Positions 1-5,759 of a DNA stretch of 9,534 bases are shown here, one piece after another; the first letter of the stretch is position 1, and each line of letters opens with the position of its first letter. The notes below the pieces were generated by a model. It was not told where the DNA came from. It saw nothing but the letters and a program-made list of their open reading frames with translations, and did not search any database. Source of the DNA: an uncultured Roseburia sp. (lineage in GTDB: Bacteria; Bacillota; Clostridia; Lachnospirales; Lachnospiraceae); the NCBI GenBank assembly GCA_934358955.1, contig CAKRLC010000100.1:1-9534 (forward strand). The letters are read 5' to 3'. Made by a program: the position numbers and the translations under genes.

Positions 1-70
1 TAGATAGGGCAGAGGTGGAAGTGTGGTAACACATGGAGCTGACTGTTACTAATCGGGTGAGGGCTTGACC
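1..70 (+). rRNA. 23S rRNA, 3' end (partial)
   Basis: The first 70 bases match the conserved 3' terminal part of bacterial 23S rRNA. They contain the GGCAGAGGTGGAAG stretch, GAGCTGACTGTTACTAAT and the closing GAGGGCTTGACC. The gene begins outside the window, and its end is placed at about position 70 by analogy with clostridial 23S genes. A short AT-rich spacer and a strong terminator follow rather than a 5S gene. Identification rests on recognition of the conserved sequence and is secure; the exact last base is uncertain by a few nucleotides. Confidence 0.93.
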
Positions 71-145
71 AAAAAGCAGGTCGTAATTGATTCAAGTGAT
101 TAACCATCAACAAAGCATGTATGTAGTTTTGAGAGTATAAAAATT

Positions 146-185
146 AAGCAATATTTAAACTATTCGGTTTAGATATTGCTTTTTT
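146..185 (+). terminator. Rho-independent terminator of the rRNA operon
   Basis: A 15-bp stem pairs AAGCAATATTTAAAC (146-160) with GTTTAGATATTGCTT (167-181), with one G-T wobble, around a 6-base loop. A T run follows at 180-185. It sits about 75 bases after the 23S end, so it most likely ends the rRNA transcript. Confidence 0.9.
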
Positions 186-227
186 GTTATATTTGTTTGA
201 GATATGCATAATTATATAAACTTAACG

Positions 228-294
228 AAATAAATAAAAAAACGGAAAGTTCATTTCTCAAAATAAACAGAGAAGAACTCTCCGTCTTTTATTT
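228..294 (-). terminator. Bidirectional terminator downstream of the glycosidase relic
   Basis: ACGGA-AAGTTC (242-252) pairs with GAACTCTCCGT (275-285), with one mismatch, and further partial pairing lies inside. Read on the minus strand, the hairpin is followed by a long U-rich tract, because plus-strand 228-241 is almost all A. It therefore terminates the minus-strand relic ending at 305. The plus-strand side is also T-rich (286-295), so weak two-way termination is possible. Confidence 0.8.
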
Positions 295-304
295 TATCAC
301 GATA

Positions 305-651
305 TTATTCTTCCACAGCAAGAAATGCAATACCTTCTTTTGCTTCGCCAAGATCAAGCCACGTGATTCCGCTGGCGCTGGTCATGATGGCTTTTCTTGT
401 CATGTTCCAGGTATCGATGACATCGATTTTTCCTGTCCTTCTGCTTCTACGGCACCTGTGACTTTCCAGGAGTAGACTCCGGCTTCGCGTGGAAGAAAAC
501 GTACTTTATAGGTTCCGTTTCCATCATAAAATCCTTTAACCGACTGAGAGGAATTGCCGTTTGTGAATGCAGCTTTGATATCGGCAAGTGTTTCTGAGCC
601 GTCTGGTTTTTCACCCTGGAAAACCAGTTCAAACATTTTGTTCTGAATCAT
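305..651 (-). pseudogene. Relic of a DUF5060/DUF5605-type glycoside hydrolase, internally deleted
   Basis: Two pieces of one protein lie in different frames. From an ATG at 651, preceded by an AAAGGAAA-type ribosome binding site, about 75 residues read MIQNKMFELVFQGEKPDG and on through FYDGNGTYKVRFLPREAG and VYSWKVTG. This resembles the DUF5060 beta-sandwich at the N-terminus of some glycoside hydrolases. Near 425-440 the frame shifts. The next frame reads IDVIDTWNMTRKAI and ends LGEAKEGIAFLAVEE at the stop at 305-307; DTWNMT recalls the C-terminal DUF5605 domain of the same proteins. The catalytic barrel, several hundred residues in intact relatives, is missing. Read straight on, the frame of the ATG stops at 400. 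I infer an internal deletion with loss of frame and no enzyme activity. Family assignment is from memory of the motifs and is moderately sure; the two-frame structure is seen directly. Confidence 0.72.
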
Positions 652-716
652 ATTTTTATTTCCTTTGATTGTTTTTAGCACATTTTTTATAAAAAATTTC
701 AAATCATGTTAAACGA

Positions 717-745
717 ATTATGACAACTATATTTTAACAACAAAT
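717..745 (-). promoter_or_regulatory. Possible promoter of the glycosidase relic
   Basis: On the minus strand a CATAAT hexamer (717-722) could be the -10 box. The hexamer 17 bases upstream (ATTTGT, about 740-745) is a poor -35. A weak -35 next to a phased repeat would fit an activator-dependent promoter, but this is inference. Confidence 0.3.
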
Positions 746-760
746 CAGTGTTACATATAT

Positions 761-810
761 CTTAATTTTGATATTTATATCTTTATTTTGATGTTTGTAT
801 CTTTATTTTG
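761..810 (-). repeat. Three 10-bp direct repeats phased at 20 bp, likely regulator site
   Basis: Plus-strand CTTAATTTTG (761-770), CTTTATTTTG (781-790) and CTTTATTTTG (801-810) recur at exactly 20-bp steps. On the minus strand they read CAAAATTAAG or CAAAATAAAG. Intervening bases are partly similar (ATATTTATAT, ATGTTTGTAT). They lie just upstream of the possible promoter of the relic gene. Direct repeats spaced by about two helical turns suit AraC-type activators; the regulator itself is not identified. Confidence 0.55.
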
Positions 811-882
811 CACTGTTTGCGATTTGAGTGATATTTTACTAACTTACAAAACTGTACCCTAAAAAAGAATAAAAATTGTCAC

Positions 883-911
883 TTGTCATATATCCACTCA
901 TAAAGTATCAT
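883..911 (+). promoter_or_regulatory. Sigma-A promoter for the ECF S-component gene
   Basis: TTGTCA (883-888) and TATCAT (906-911) are separated by 17 bases, each one base from consensus. An overlapping TTGTCA (876-881) with CATAAA (899-904) is a weaker alternative. The leader to the start codon would be about 70 bases. Confidence 0.65.
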
Positions 912-987
912 AACATCTGTGTTATTACACTGACACGCTAAAACAATCATACACAAAAGTAATAACAGAACGAGAGGGGACATTATT

Positions 988-1599
988 ATGAACACACAGA
1001 ACAACACAGTAGTCAAGCTTGCAGAAACTGCATTACTTGCAGCGTTATGCTACGTATCCTTTACATTTTTGCAGATCAAGATCCCAGTGCCGGGTGGAGA
1101 TGCAACATCGATCCATATCGGAAATGCTTTCTGCGTGCTGGCGGCATTACTTCTTGGCGGCGTATATGGAGGACTTGCAGGTGCGATCGGAATGGGAATC
1201 GCGGATGTGATGGATCCGGTTTATATTACAGGTGCGCCGAAAACTTTTATCCTGAAATTCTGTATCGGTCTGATCGTAGGTCTTGTGGCACATAAGATCG
1301 CGAAGATCAATGAGAGCACAGATAAGAAATATGTTTTCAAATGGAGTGTGATCGCATCCATCGCAGGACTTGCATTTAATGTAATCGCTGATCCGATCGT
1401 GGGATATTTTTACAAGCAGTATATTTTAGGGCAGCCACAGAAGCTTGCAGAGGCACTGGCAAAAATGAGCGCGGCGGCAACCTTTGTCAATGCGGTTGTA
1501 TCAGTGATCCTGGTAGCAATCATCTATAATGCGGTTCGTCCGGTATTGATCAAGAGTCATCTGCTCACAGTTACTAAGAAAAAAGAACAGACAGCATAA
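988..1599 (+). CDS. ECF transporter S component (substrate-binding membrane subunit)
   Basis: The 203-residue protein has the pattern of energy-coupling-factor S components: a short polar N-terminus, then about six hydrophobic segments (roughly residues 10-30, 44-65, 66-80, 87-105, 119-140 and 161-182). The IHIGNAFCVLAALLLGG stretch (residues 42-58) followed by YGGLAGAIG, and later GAPKTFILKF (82-91), are typical of the family. S components bind a vitamin or other micronutrient and join a shared EcfA-EcfA'-EcfT module for uptake. No ATPase or T subunit is encoded here, so it would use a module from elsewhere in the genome (group II arrangement). The ATG is preceded by AGGGG at 975-979, 8 bases away. 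The gene has its own promoter and terminator, so it is monocistronic. Substrate cannot be assigned, since no riboswitch or pathway gene is next to it. Confidence 0.85.
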   Translation: MNTQNNTVVKLAETALLAALCYVSFTFLQIKIPVPGGDATSIHIGNAFCVLAALLLGGVYGGLAGAIGMGIADVMDPVYITGAPKTFILKFCIGLIVGLVAHKIAKINESTDKKYVFKWSVIASIAGLAFNVIADPIVGYFYKQYILGQPQKLAEALAKMSAAATFVNAVVSVILVAIIYNAVRPVLIKSHLLTVTKKKEQTA

Positions 1600-1706
1600 T
1601 TTATTGAATTGCTATAAGTAAGTTTTCTGCGTGGTTGTGGCGAGCAATAAGCAGAGTGCTTTGTCCAAATCCAAATTCATAAAGAAGTATATAAATAACA
1701 GTTTTC

Positions 1707-1765
1707 AACAGTTATTCTTACGAACATTTTACAGATGTGAAAGTAAGAATAGCTGTTATTTTTTT
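1707..1765 (+). terminator. Rho-independent terminator after the ECF S-component
   Basis: AACAGTTATTCTTAC (1707-1721) pairs with GTAAGAATAGCTGTT (1743-1757) with one wobble, followed by ATTTTTTT (1758-1765). The 21-base loop can itself form a small ACAT/ATGT stem. An AATAACAG at 1694-1701 could pair with CTGTTATT (1753-1760) as an alternative outer arm. Confidence 0.85.
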
Positions 1766-1834
1766 ACACTAATACGCTGTAACACACATATATTGTGTGC
1801 TTTTCATAAAAATAAGAAAGATAAATTGTGCAAT

Positions 1835-1854
1835 ATTCCAGACAATTCCAGACA
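1835..1854 (+). repeat. Tandem 10-bp repeat upstream of the MarR promoter
   Basis: ATTCCAGACA occurs twice in perfect tandem (1835-1844 and 1845-1854), ending 16 bases before the -35 box. One-turn spacing upstream of a promoter could be a protein site, but a chance or slippage origin is equally possible. Confidence 0.5.
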
Positions 1855-1870
1855 AAATATAAAAAACATA

Positions 1871-1899
1871 TTGACACAGCAAAATAAAATAGTTATAAT
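1871..1899 (+). promoter_or_regulatory. Perfect consensus sigma-A promoter of the marR operon
   Basis: TTGACA (1871-1876) and TATAAT (1894-1899) are separated by exactly 17 bases. An A-rich stretch (1854-1868) just upstream could act as an UP element. Such a strong promoter usually needs repression, and the palindrome at 1888-1924 overlaps the -10 box. Confidence 0.92.
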
Positions 1900-1924
1900 T
1901 CTAAATGTTTGAATTATAACTATT
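1888..1924 (+). promoter_or_regulatory. Inverted repeat overlapping -10 and start site, probable MarR operator
   Basis: AATAGTTATAATTC (1888-1901) and GAATTATAACTATT (1911-1924) are perfect 14-base arms around a 9-base spacer. The left arm covers the -10 box and the right arm covers the predicted start of transcription and early leader. MarR dimers bind palindromes at this position and commonly repress their own operon. The palindrome is seen directly; binding by the product of the next gene is inferred. Confidence 0.75.
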
Positions 1925-1976
1925 AACATAATTAAATCGAATGCTTTTATCCGTTTGATTAGATAAAGGAGAGGAA

Positions 1977-2408
1977 GTGAACATACAAATGCAGGATTCA
2001 TTTCACTATCTGGCCATGGTAAATCAGATGATGATCCAGAAAAAGCTCATGGAGCAGCTGAAAACCACAGGTCTTACGCTGGGACAGCCGAAAGTTCTGG
2101 ATTATCTGAAGGATCATGACGGTGCCAGCCAGAAGGAAATTGCGGCAGGATGTCTGATCGAAGCAGGATCACTGACCTCCATACTGAACCGCATGGAGGA
2201 GAAAGGCCTGATCGAGAGAAAAATGCTCAACGGAAACCGTCGGACTTTTCATATTTTTATGACAGAATCCGGTAAGAAAAATCAGAAGCTTGTGGAAGCT
2301 GCTTTTGAAAAAATAGAAGAAACAGCATTTTCCGGTATTTCTGAAGAAGAACAGAAAAGATTTATGCAGACATTTGAAAAGATTTATAAAAATCTTAATG
2401 CAAAATAA
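1977..2408 (+). CDS. MarR family winged-helix transcriptional regulator
   Basis: The 143-residue product has the size and order of MarR proteins: an N-terminal dimerisation helix (about 6-30), the TLGQPKVLDYL helix (34-44), a helix-turn-helix (about 50-75, ASQKEIAAGC then GSLTSILNRMEEKGLI), a wing with NGNRRTFHIFMTESG (85-99), and a C-terminal helix (about 102-140). I take the GTG at 1977 as start because AAGGAGAGG lies 5 bases upstream; the ATG at 1989 would leave too long a gap. It is followed after 28 bases by the membrane-kinase fusion gene in the same direction, with no terminator between, so they form a probable operon. The palindrome over its promoter points to autorepression relieved by a ligand. 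The ligand cannot be read from the sequence. Confidence 0.9.
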   Translation: MNIQMQDSFHYLAMVNQMMIQKKLMEQLKTTGLTLGQPKVLDYLKDHDGASQKEIAAGCLIEAGSLTSILNRMEEKGLIERKMLNGNRRTFHIFMTESGKKNQKLVEAAFEKIEETAFSGISEEEQKRFMQTFEKIYKNLNAK

Positions 2409-2436
2409 ATGAAACAAAAAGAGAGGAGAATAAATA

Positions 2437-3723
2437 ATGGACAAACTGAAACGATATCTGATTTTTCTGGTAGGACTGTTTGTGAACTCGCTGGGAGTTA
2501 GTCTTATCACCAAGGCGAACCTTGGAACGTCGCCAATCTCATCGATCCCGTATGTATTAAGCCTTAACTTCCCGTTTACGCTCGGAAACTTTACCATCTT
2601 TTTCAGTATTTTTCTGATCGTACTGCAGCTGATAATCCTGAGAAAGAATTTTAAACTGGAGCATATTTTACAGATTCCGGTATCCATTGTATTCGGATAT
2701 TTTATCGATCTTACCATGCTTCTTTTTTACTGGGTAAACCCGGAGATGTATGCGATGAAGATCGTTTATCTTCTCATCGGATGCCTGATCCTCGGTTTTG
2801 GTGTGTACATGGAGGTTCTGGCCGATGTAGTTATGCTTCCGGGAGAATCTTTTGTCCGCGCGATCGTCCTTACCTGGAAAACAAATTTCGGAACTACCAA
2901 GATCTGCTTTGATGTTTCCATGGCTGTGATCGCCGCAGTACTGTCATTTGTTTTTGCAGGCAGACTGGACGGTGTGCGTGAAGGTACTGTAATTGCCGCA
3001 CTGTTGGTTGGATTTATCGCGAGACTTTTCGGAAAGAAGTTTGCTTTTGTAAAAACAATGCTGTTTCCGGAGACTGTTCAGGAAGAACAGCAGAGAGAAC
3101 AGGTGGCTCAGACACAGCATGGCATTCAGGGAAAAAATGTCATCGCTATAGGAAGACAGTTTGGAAGTGGCGGCCACGATATCGGCAAGGCACTTGCAGA
3201 GAAGCTTGGCTATGATTTCTATGATGCAGAGATCATTCAGATGGCAGCAGGAACAACAGGCTATACACCGGAATTTATTAAAAAGAATGAGGAGATCATG
3301 ACAAACAGCCTCCTCTATGATCTTGTCAATCAGATGTATTTAAACAGTAATTCTCAGGATGAGGCACCGAAGGATAAGATTTTTGCGGCGGAGTCAAAGG
3401 TAGTACGTGAGCTTGCAGAAAAAGGAAACTGCGTGATCGTGGGACGGTGTGCAGATTATGTTCTTCGAAATTCAGAAAACTGTCTGAAGGTATTCTTCTC
3501 AGCACCTCTTGAGAGCAGAATCAAAAGAGTTTCCAAAAGACAGAATATCTCTGAAAAAGAGGCAAAGACAGTCGTACAGAAAAATGAAAAGCTCCGTGCA
3601 GACAACTACCGTTATTACACAAGAAGAATGTGGGGAGCAGCAGGCAATTTTGATCTCAGCTTGAACACTGATCTTGGCGAAGATTATATCGAAACCTGTA
3701 TCCGCGGAGCGATGAAACTGTAA
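2437..3723 (+). CDS. YczE/DUF6198-like membrane protein fused to cytidylate-kinase-like domain
   Basis: This 428-residue protein has two parts. Residues 1-210 are an integral membrane domain with about five or six helices (approximately 6-25, 50-69, 79-101, 108-128, 157-175 and 183-198). It resembles the YczE/YitT-type family: an N-terminal GLFVNSLGVSLITKANLGTS, then a conserved MLPGESFVRAI segment (133-143). Residues 211-232 form a glutamine- and glutamate-rich linker. Residues 233-428 look like the cytidylate-kinase-like family. This part has a P-loop GRQFGSGGHDIGK (239-251), VIVGRCADYVL (333-343), an arginine-rich lid region RIKRVSKRQ (361-369) and DNYRYYTRRMWG (389-400). The start has AGGAG 8 bases upstream. 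It lies behind marR and is probably repressed with it. Coupling of a transported or sensed molecule to phosphorylation is only a guess; the substrate is unknown. The domain calls are fairly sure. Confidence 0.85.
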   Translation: MDKLKRYLIFLVGLFVNSLGVSLITKANLGTSPISSIPYVLSLNFPFTLGNFTIFFSIFLIVLQLIILRKNFKLEHILQIPVSIVFGYFIDLTMLLFYWVNPEMYAMKIVYLLIGCLILGFGVYMEVLADVVMLPGESFVRAIVLTWKTNFGTTKICFDVSMAVIAAVLSFVFAGRLDGVREGTVIAALLVGFIARLFGKKFAFVKTMLFPETVQEEQQREQVAQTQHGIQGKNVIAIGRQFGSGGHDIGKALAEKLGYDFYDAEIIQMAAGTTGYTPEFIKKNEEIMTNSLLYDLVNQMYLNSNSQDEAPKDKIFAAESKVVRELAEKGNCVIVGRCADYVLRNSENCLKVFFSAPLESRIKRVSKRQNISEKEAKTVVQKNEKLRADNYRYYTRRMWGAAGNFDLSLNTDLGEDYIETCIRGAMKL

Positions 3724-3724
3724 T

Positions 3725-3740
3725 TACGGAGTATTCCGTA
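3725..3740 (+). repeat. Short inverted repeat after the fusion gene
   Basis: TACGGA and TCCGTA enclose GTAT directly after the stop codon. There is no T run, so it is not a normal terminator. It may only be a small RNA hairpin; function is unassigned. Confidence 0.35.
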
Positions 3741-3866
3741 CCCGGCAAAATCCTATACAATTTGCAAAGAGTCTGTGTTATGATGAATAGCAGATAGACA
3801 CGATACATGGATTTTACAGCATCACTGATTTTGTGAATTGCTATAGGAGAGTTGGGGAAATTGCTT

Positions 3867-4647
<781 letters not shown>

Positions 4648-4676
4648 GATACTGAGAAATTTAGAATATTTAAGAT

Positions 4677-4723
4677 AAAAAATCTTCCGGGAGTCTGTGA
4701 GATACGCTCCCGGAAGATTTTTT
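4677..4723. terminator. Strong bidirectional terminator between convergent genes
   Basis: Arms of 17 bases, AAAAAATCTTCCGGGAG (4677-4693) and CTCCCGGAAGATTTTTT (4707-4723), pair perfectly around a 13-base loop. The GC-rich core flanked by A and T runs works on either strand. It closes both the GH1 fragment (plus) and the AraC regulator (minus, ending at 4752). Confidence 0.95.
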
Positions 4724-4751
4724 GTTAAACGAAAATAAGAACGCTGGCCTG

Positions 4752-5609
4752 TCAGTCCTTGGCGTTCTGAGTGCTTTTCCGTACCTTGGTAGGCGTACAT
4801 CCGAAATGTTCCTGAAACATTCGTCGAAACAGCTTGTAGTTGGTGAAACCATGCCGTTCCAGTATTATGTGAACAGGGTCTTTGGTGTTTATAAGATCCT
4901 TGTAAATAAAAGAAAGCCGGTATTCGTTCTGATATTCCAGAAAAGTAACTCCCATTTTTTTCTTGAAAAATCTGCAGAAATAGCCGGTCTGCAGGTAAGC
5001 GACACCGGCAATCTCGTCCAGAGATATGGGACGCTGATAATTTTCGGCAATGTAATTCAGAACAAAGTTCAGCCGGTCAAGATCTTTTTTCTGCTGGCTT
5101 AGATCACTGTGAAAGATCCGGACGCGGAAATTGTGATACAGCTGAAAAAGAAGCTCAAAGATCAGACTGTTAAAACGCAGGATAAAACCATCTGGCCGGA
5201 TATCGTCAATGATCTGAAGCTGCTCCAGAGTCGTTTTCAGCATTTCCAGTTTTGTTCTTTTTACGGGATCTTTTGTATGATGATCCCAGATAAACATAAA
5301 CTGCTGAACATTCGGAATATATTTTTCCATGAAATCCACAGGAACCTGGAGAACGATCGCTTTATTTGGAACTGTGCATTTGGTGGAATGAATTACATTG
5401 GCATTGATCAGGATGCAGTCTCCCGGGTGGATGGTAAAGCTAGTATTTTCTATGGTGACATCAAGAGCGCCTTCCTGCATATAAAGGATCTCAACAGCCC
5501 TGTGCCAGTGCGACGGAATGTAGCTTCCGTTGTCTGTAGAAGTGTAAAATTTAACGTTGGTGACACCCGAATAATCTATGATCTCATAGGAAATTTCTTT
5601 TTTATCCAT
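4752..5609 (-). CDS. AraC family transcriptional regulator of the adjacent sugar locus
   Basis: The 285-residue protein has an N-terminal cupin sensor with SHWHRAVEILYMQEG (33-47; His34, His36 and Glu40 sit at the usual pocket positions) and HPGDCILINANVIHS (61-75). A linker follows, then a C-terminal pair of helix-turn-helix motifs: ISLDEIAGVAYLQTGYFCRF (195-214) and HIILERHGFTNYKLFRRMF (247-265). It ends with the AraC signature GFTNYKLFRRMFQEHFGCTP. I start at 5609 because AGGAGGG lies about 5 bases upstream; an in-frame ATG at 5624 precedes that site and is unlikely. It is divergent from the GPH transporter operon, with a 150-base shared region containing TTGACCTA direct repeats. By position it most likely activates that operon in response to a sugar ligand. 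The ligand is not readable from the sequence. Confidence 0.92.
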   Translation of the reverse strand: MDKKEISYEIIDYSGVTNVKFYTSTDNGSYIPSHWHRAVEILYMQEGALDVTIENTSFTIHPGDCILINANVIHSTKCTVPNKAIVLQVPVDFMEKYIPNVQQFMFIWDHHTKDPVKRTKLEMLKTTLEQLQIIDDIRPDGFILRFNSLIFELLFQLYHNFRVRIFHSDLSQQKKDLDRLNFVLNYIAENYQRPISLDEIAGVAYLQTGYFCRFFKKKMGVTFLEYQNEYRLSFIYKDLINTKDPVHIILERHGFTNYKLFRRMFQEHFGCTPTKVRKSTQNAKD

Positions 5610-5634
5610 AAAACCCTCCTGCAAAAAGAGAATA

Positions 5635-5665
5635 TTGACCTATATATTGGAGCTTTTTTGACCTA
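5635..5665 (+). promoter_or_regulatory. TTGACCTA direct repeats, probable AraC-type operator
   Basis: TTGACCTA occurs at 5635-5642 and 5658-5665, offset by 23 bases, in the divergent intergenic region. The second copy covers the -35 box of the transporter promoter and the first lies 26 bases from the regulator start codon. AraC regulators bind direct repeats next to or over the -35, so this is the best candidate site for the neighbouring regulator. Confidence 0.6.
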
Positions 5666-5687
5666 ATAGATACAGAATCGTTATGAT
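5658..5687 (+). promoter_or_regulatory. Probable promoter of the GPH transporter-GH5-GH43 operon
   Basis: TTGACC (5658-5663) and TATGAT (5682-5687) are 18 bases apart. A TATAAT at 5690-5695 is a better -10 but has no good -35 at 17 bases, which could also suit an activator-dependent promoter. The choice between them is open. Confidence 0.5.
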
Positions 5688-5759
5688 AGTATAATACCAT
5701 AAAACAAAGCTTCATGGTCATGGAAATGCGAAATAAAACAAAGGGAGAAGTAAAAAAAT

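Larger units (their letters stand above)
652..987. other. Intergenic region between divergent relic and ECF S-component
   Basis: This AT-rich 336-base stretch holds the upstream region of the minus-strand relic, a triple 20-bp repeat (761-810) and the promoter of the ECF gene (883-911). I looked for known riboswitches, such as FMN, TPP and cobalamin types, and recognised none. No credible small gene was seen. Confidence 0.6.
1600..1976. other. Intergenic region between ECF S-component and MarR gene
   Basis: This 377-base gap holds the ECF terminator (1707-1765), a CACACA-TATAT-TGTGTG inverted repeat (1783-1799), a 10-bp tandem duplication (1835-1854) and the MarR promoter/operator (1871-1924). 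Bases 1600-1690 contain nothing I recognise. A 93-codon open frame crosses it, but its lysine- and asparagine-rich composition and lack of a ribosome binding site argue against a gene. Confidence 0.6.

Noticed and set aside
71..145. Possible 5S rRNA or tRNA after 23S
   Set aside because: The spacer is too short for 5S and lacks its conserved segments, and no cloverleaf can be drawn. The GTAGTTTTGAGAGTA stretch looks like ordinary post-23S spacer sequence.
812..987. Riboswitch upstream of the ECF S-component
   Set aside because: None of the conserved cores of FMN, TPP, cobalamin, PreQ1 or folate-type elements was recognised in the leader.
1783..1799. CACACA-TATAT-TGTGTG inverted repeat as an operator
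   Set aside because: It is 72 bases upstream of the -35 box, has low sequence complexity and is not paired with any promoter; it may be chance.
1631..1912. A 93-codon plus-strand open frame across the ECF-MarR gap
   Set aside because: It runs through the terminator and the promoter/palindrome, has no ribosome binding site, is rich in Lys, Asn and Ile as expected of AT-rich noncoding DNA, and resembles no family.
2169..2717. A 182-codon minus-strand open frame
   Set aside because: It lies opposite the MarR gene and the start of the fusion gene, both of which have clear domains and ribosome binding sites; it is an antisense shadow.
1605..3845. TGAATTGCTATA present at both 1605-1616 and 3834-3845
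   Set aside because: A 12-base match between two AT-rich places in 9.5 kb is expected by chance, and there are no flanking repeats or mobile-element features.
3724..3866. Promoter for the truncated regulator
   Set aside because: TATGAT at 3779-3784 has no acceptable -35 at 16-18 bases (TTGCAA is 11 bases away), so no confident call is possible.
5109..5666. A 185-codon plus-strand open frame opposite the AraC gene
   Set aside because: It is antisense to a clear AraC protein with cupin and helix-turn-helix motifs and has no matching family features.
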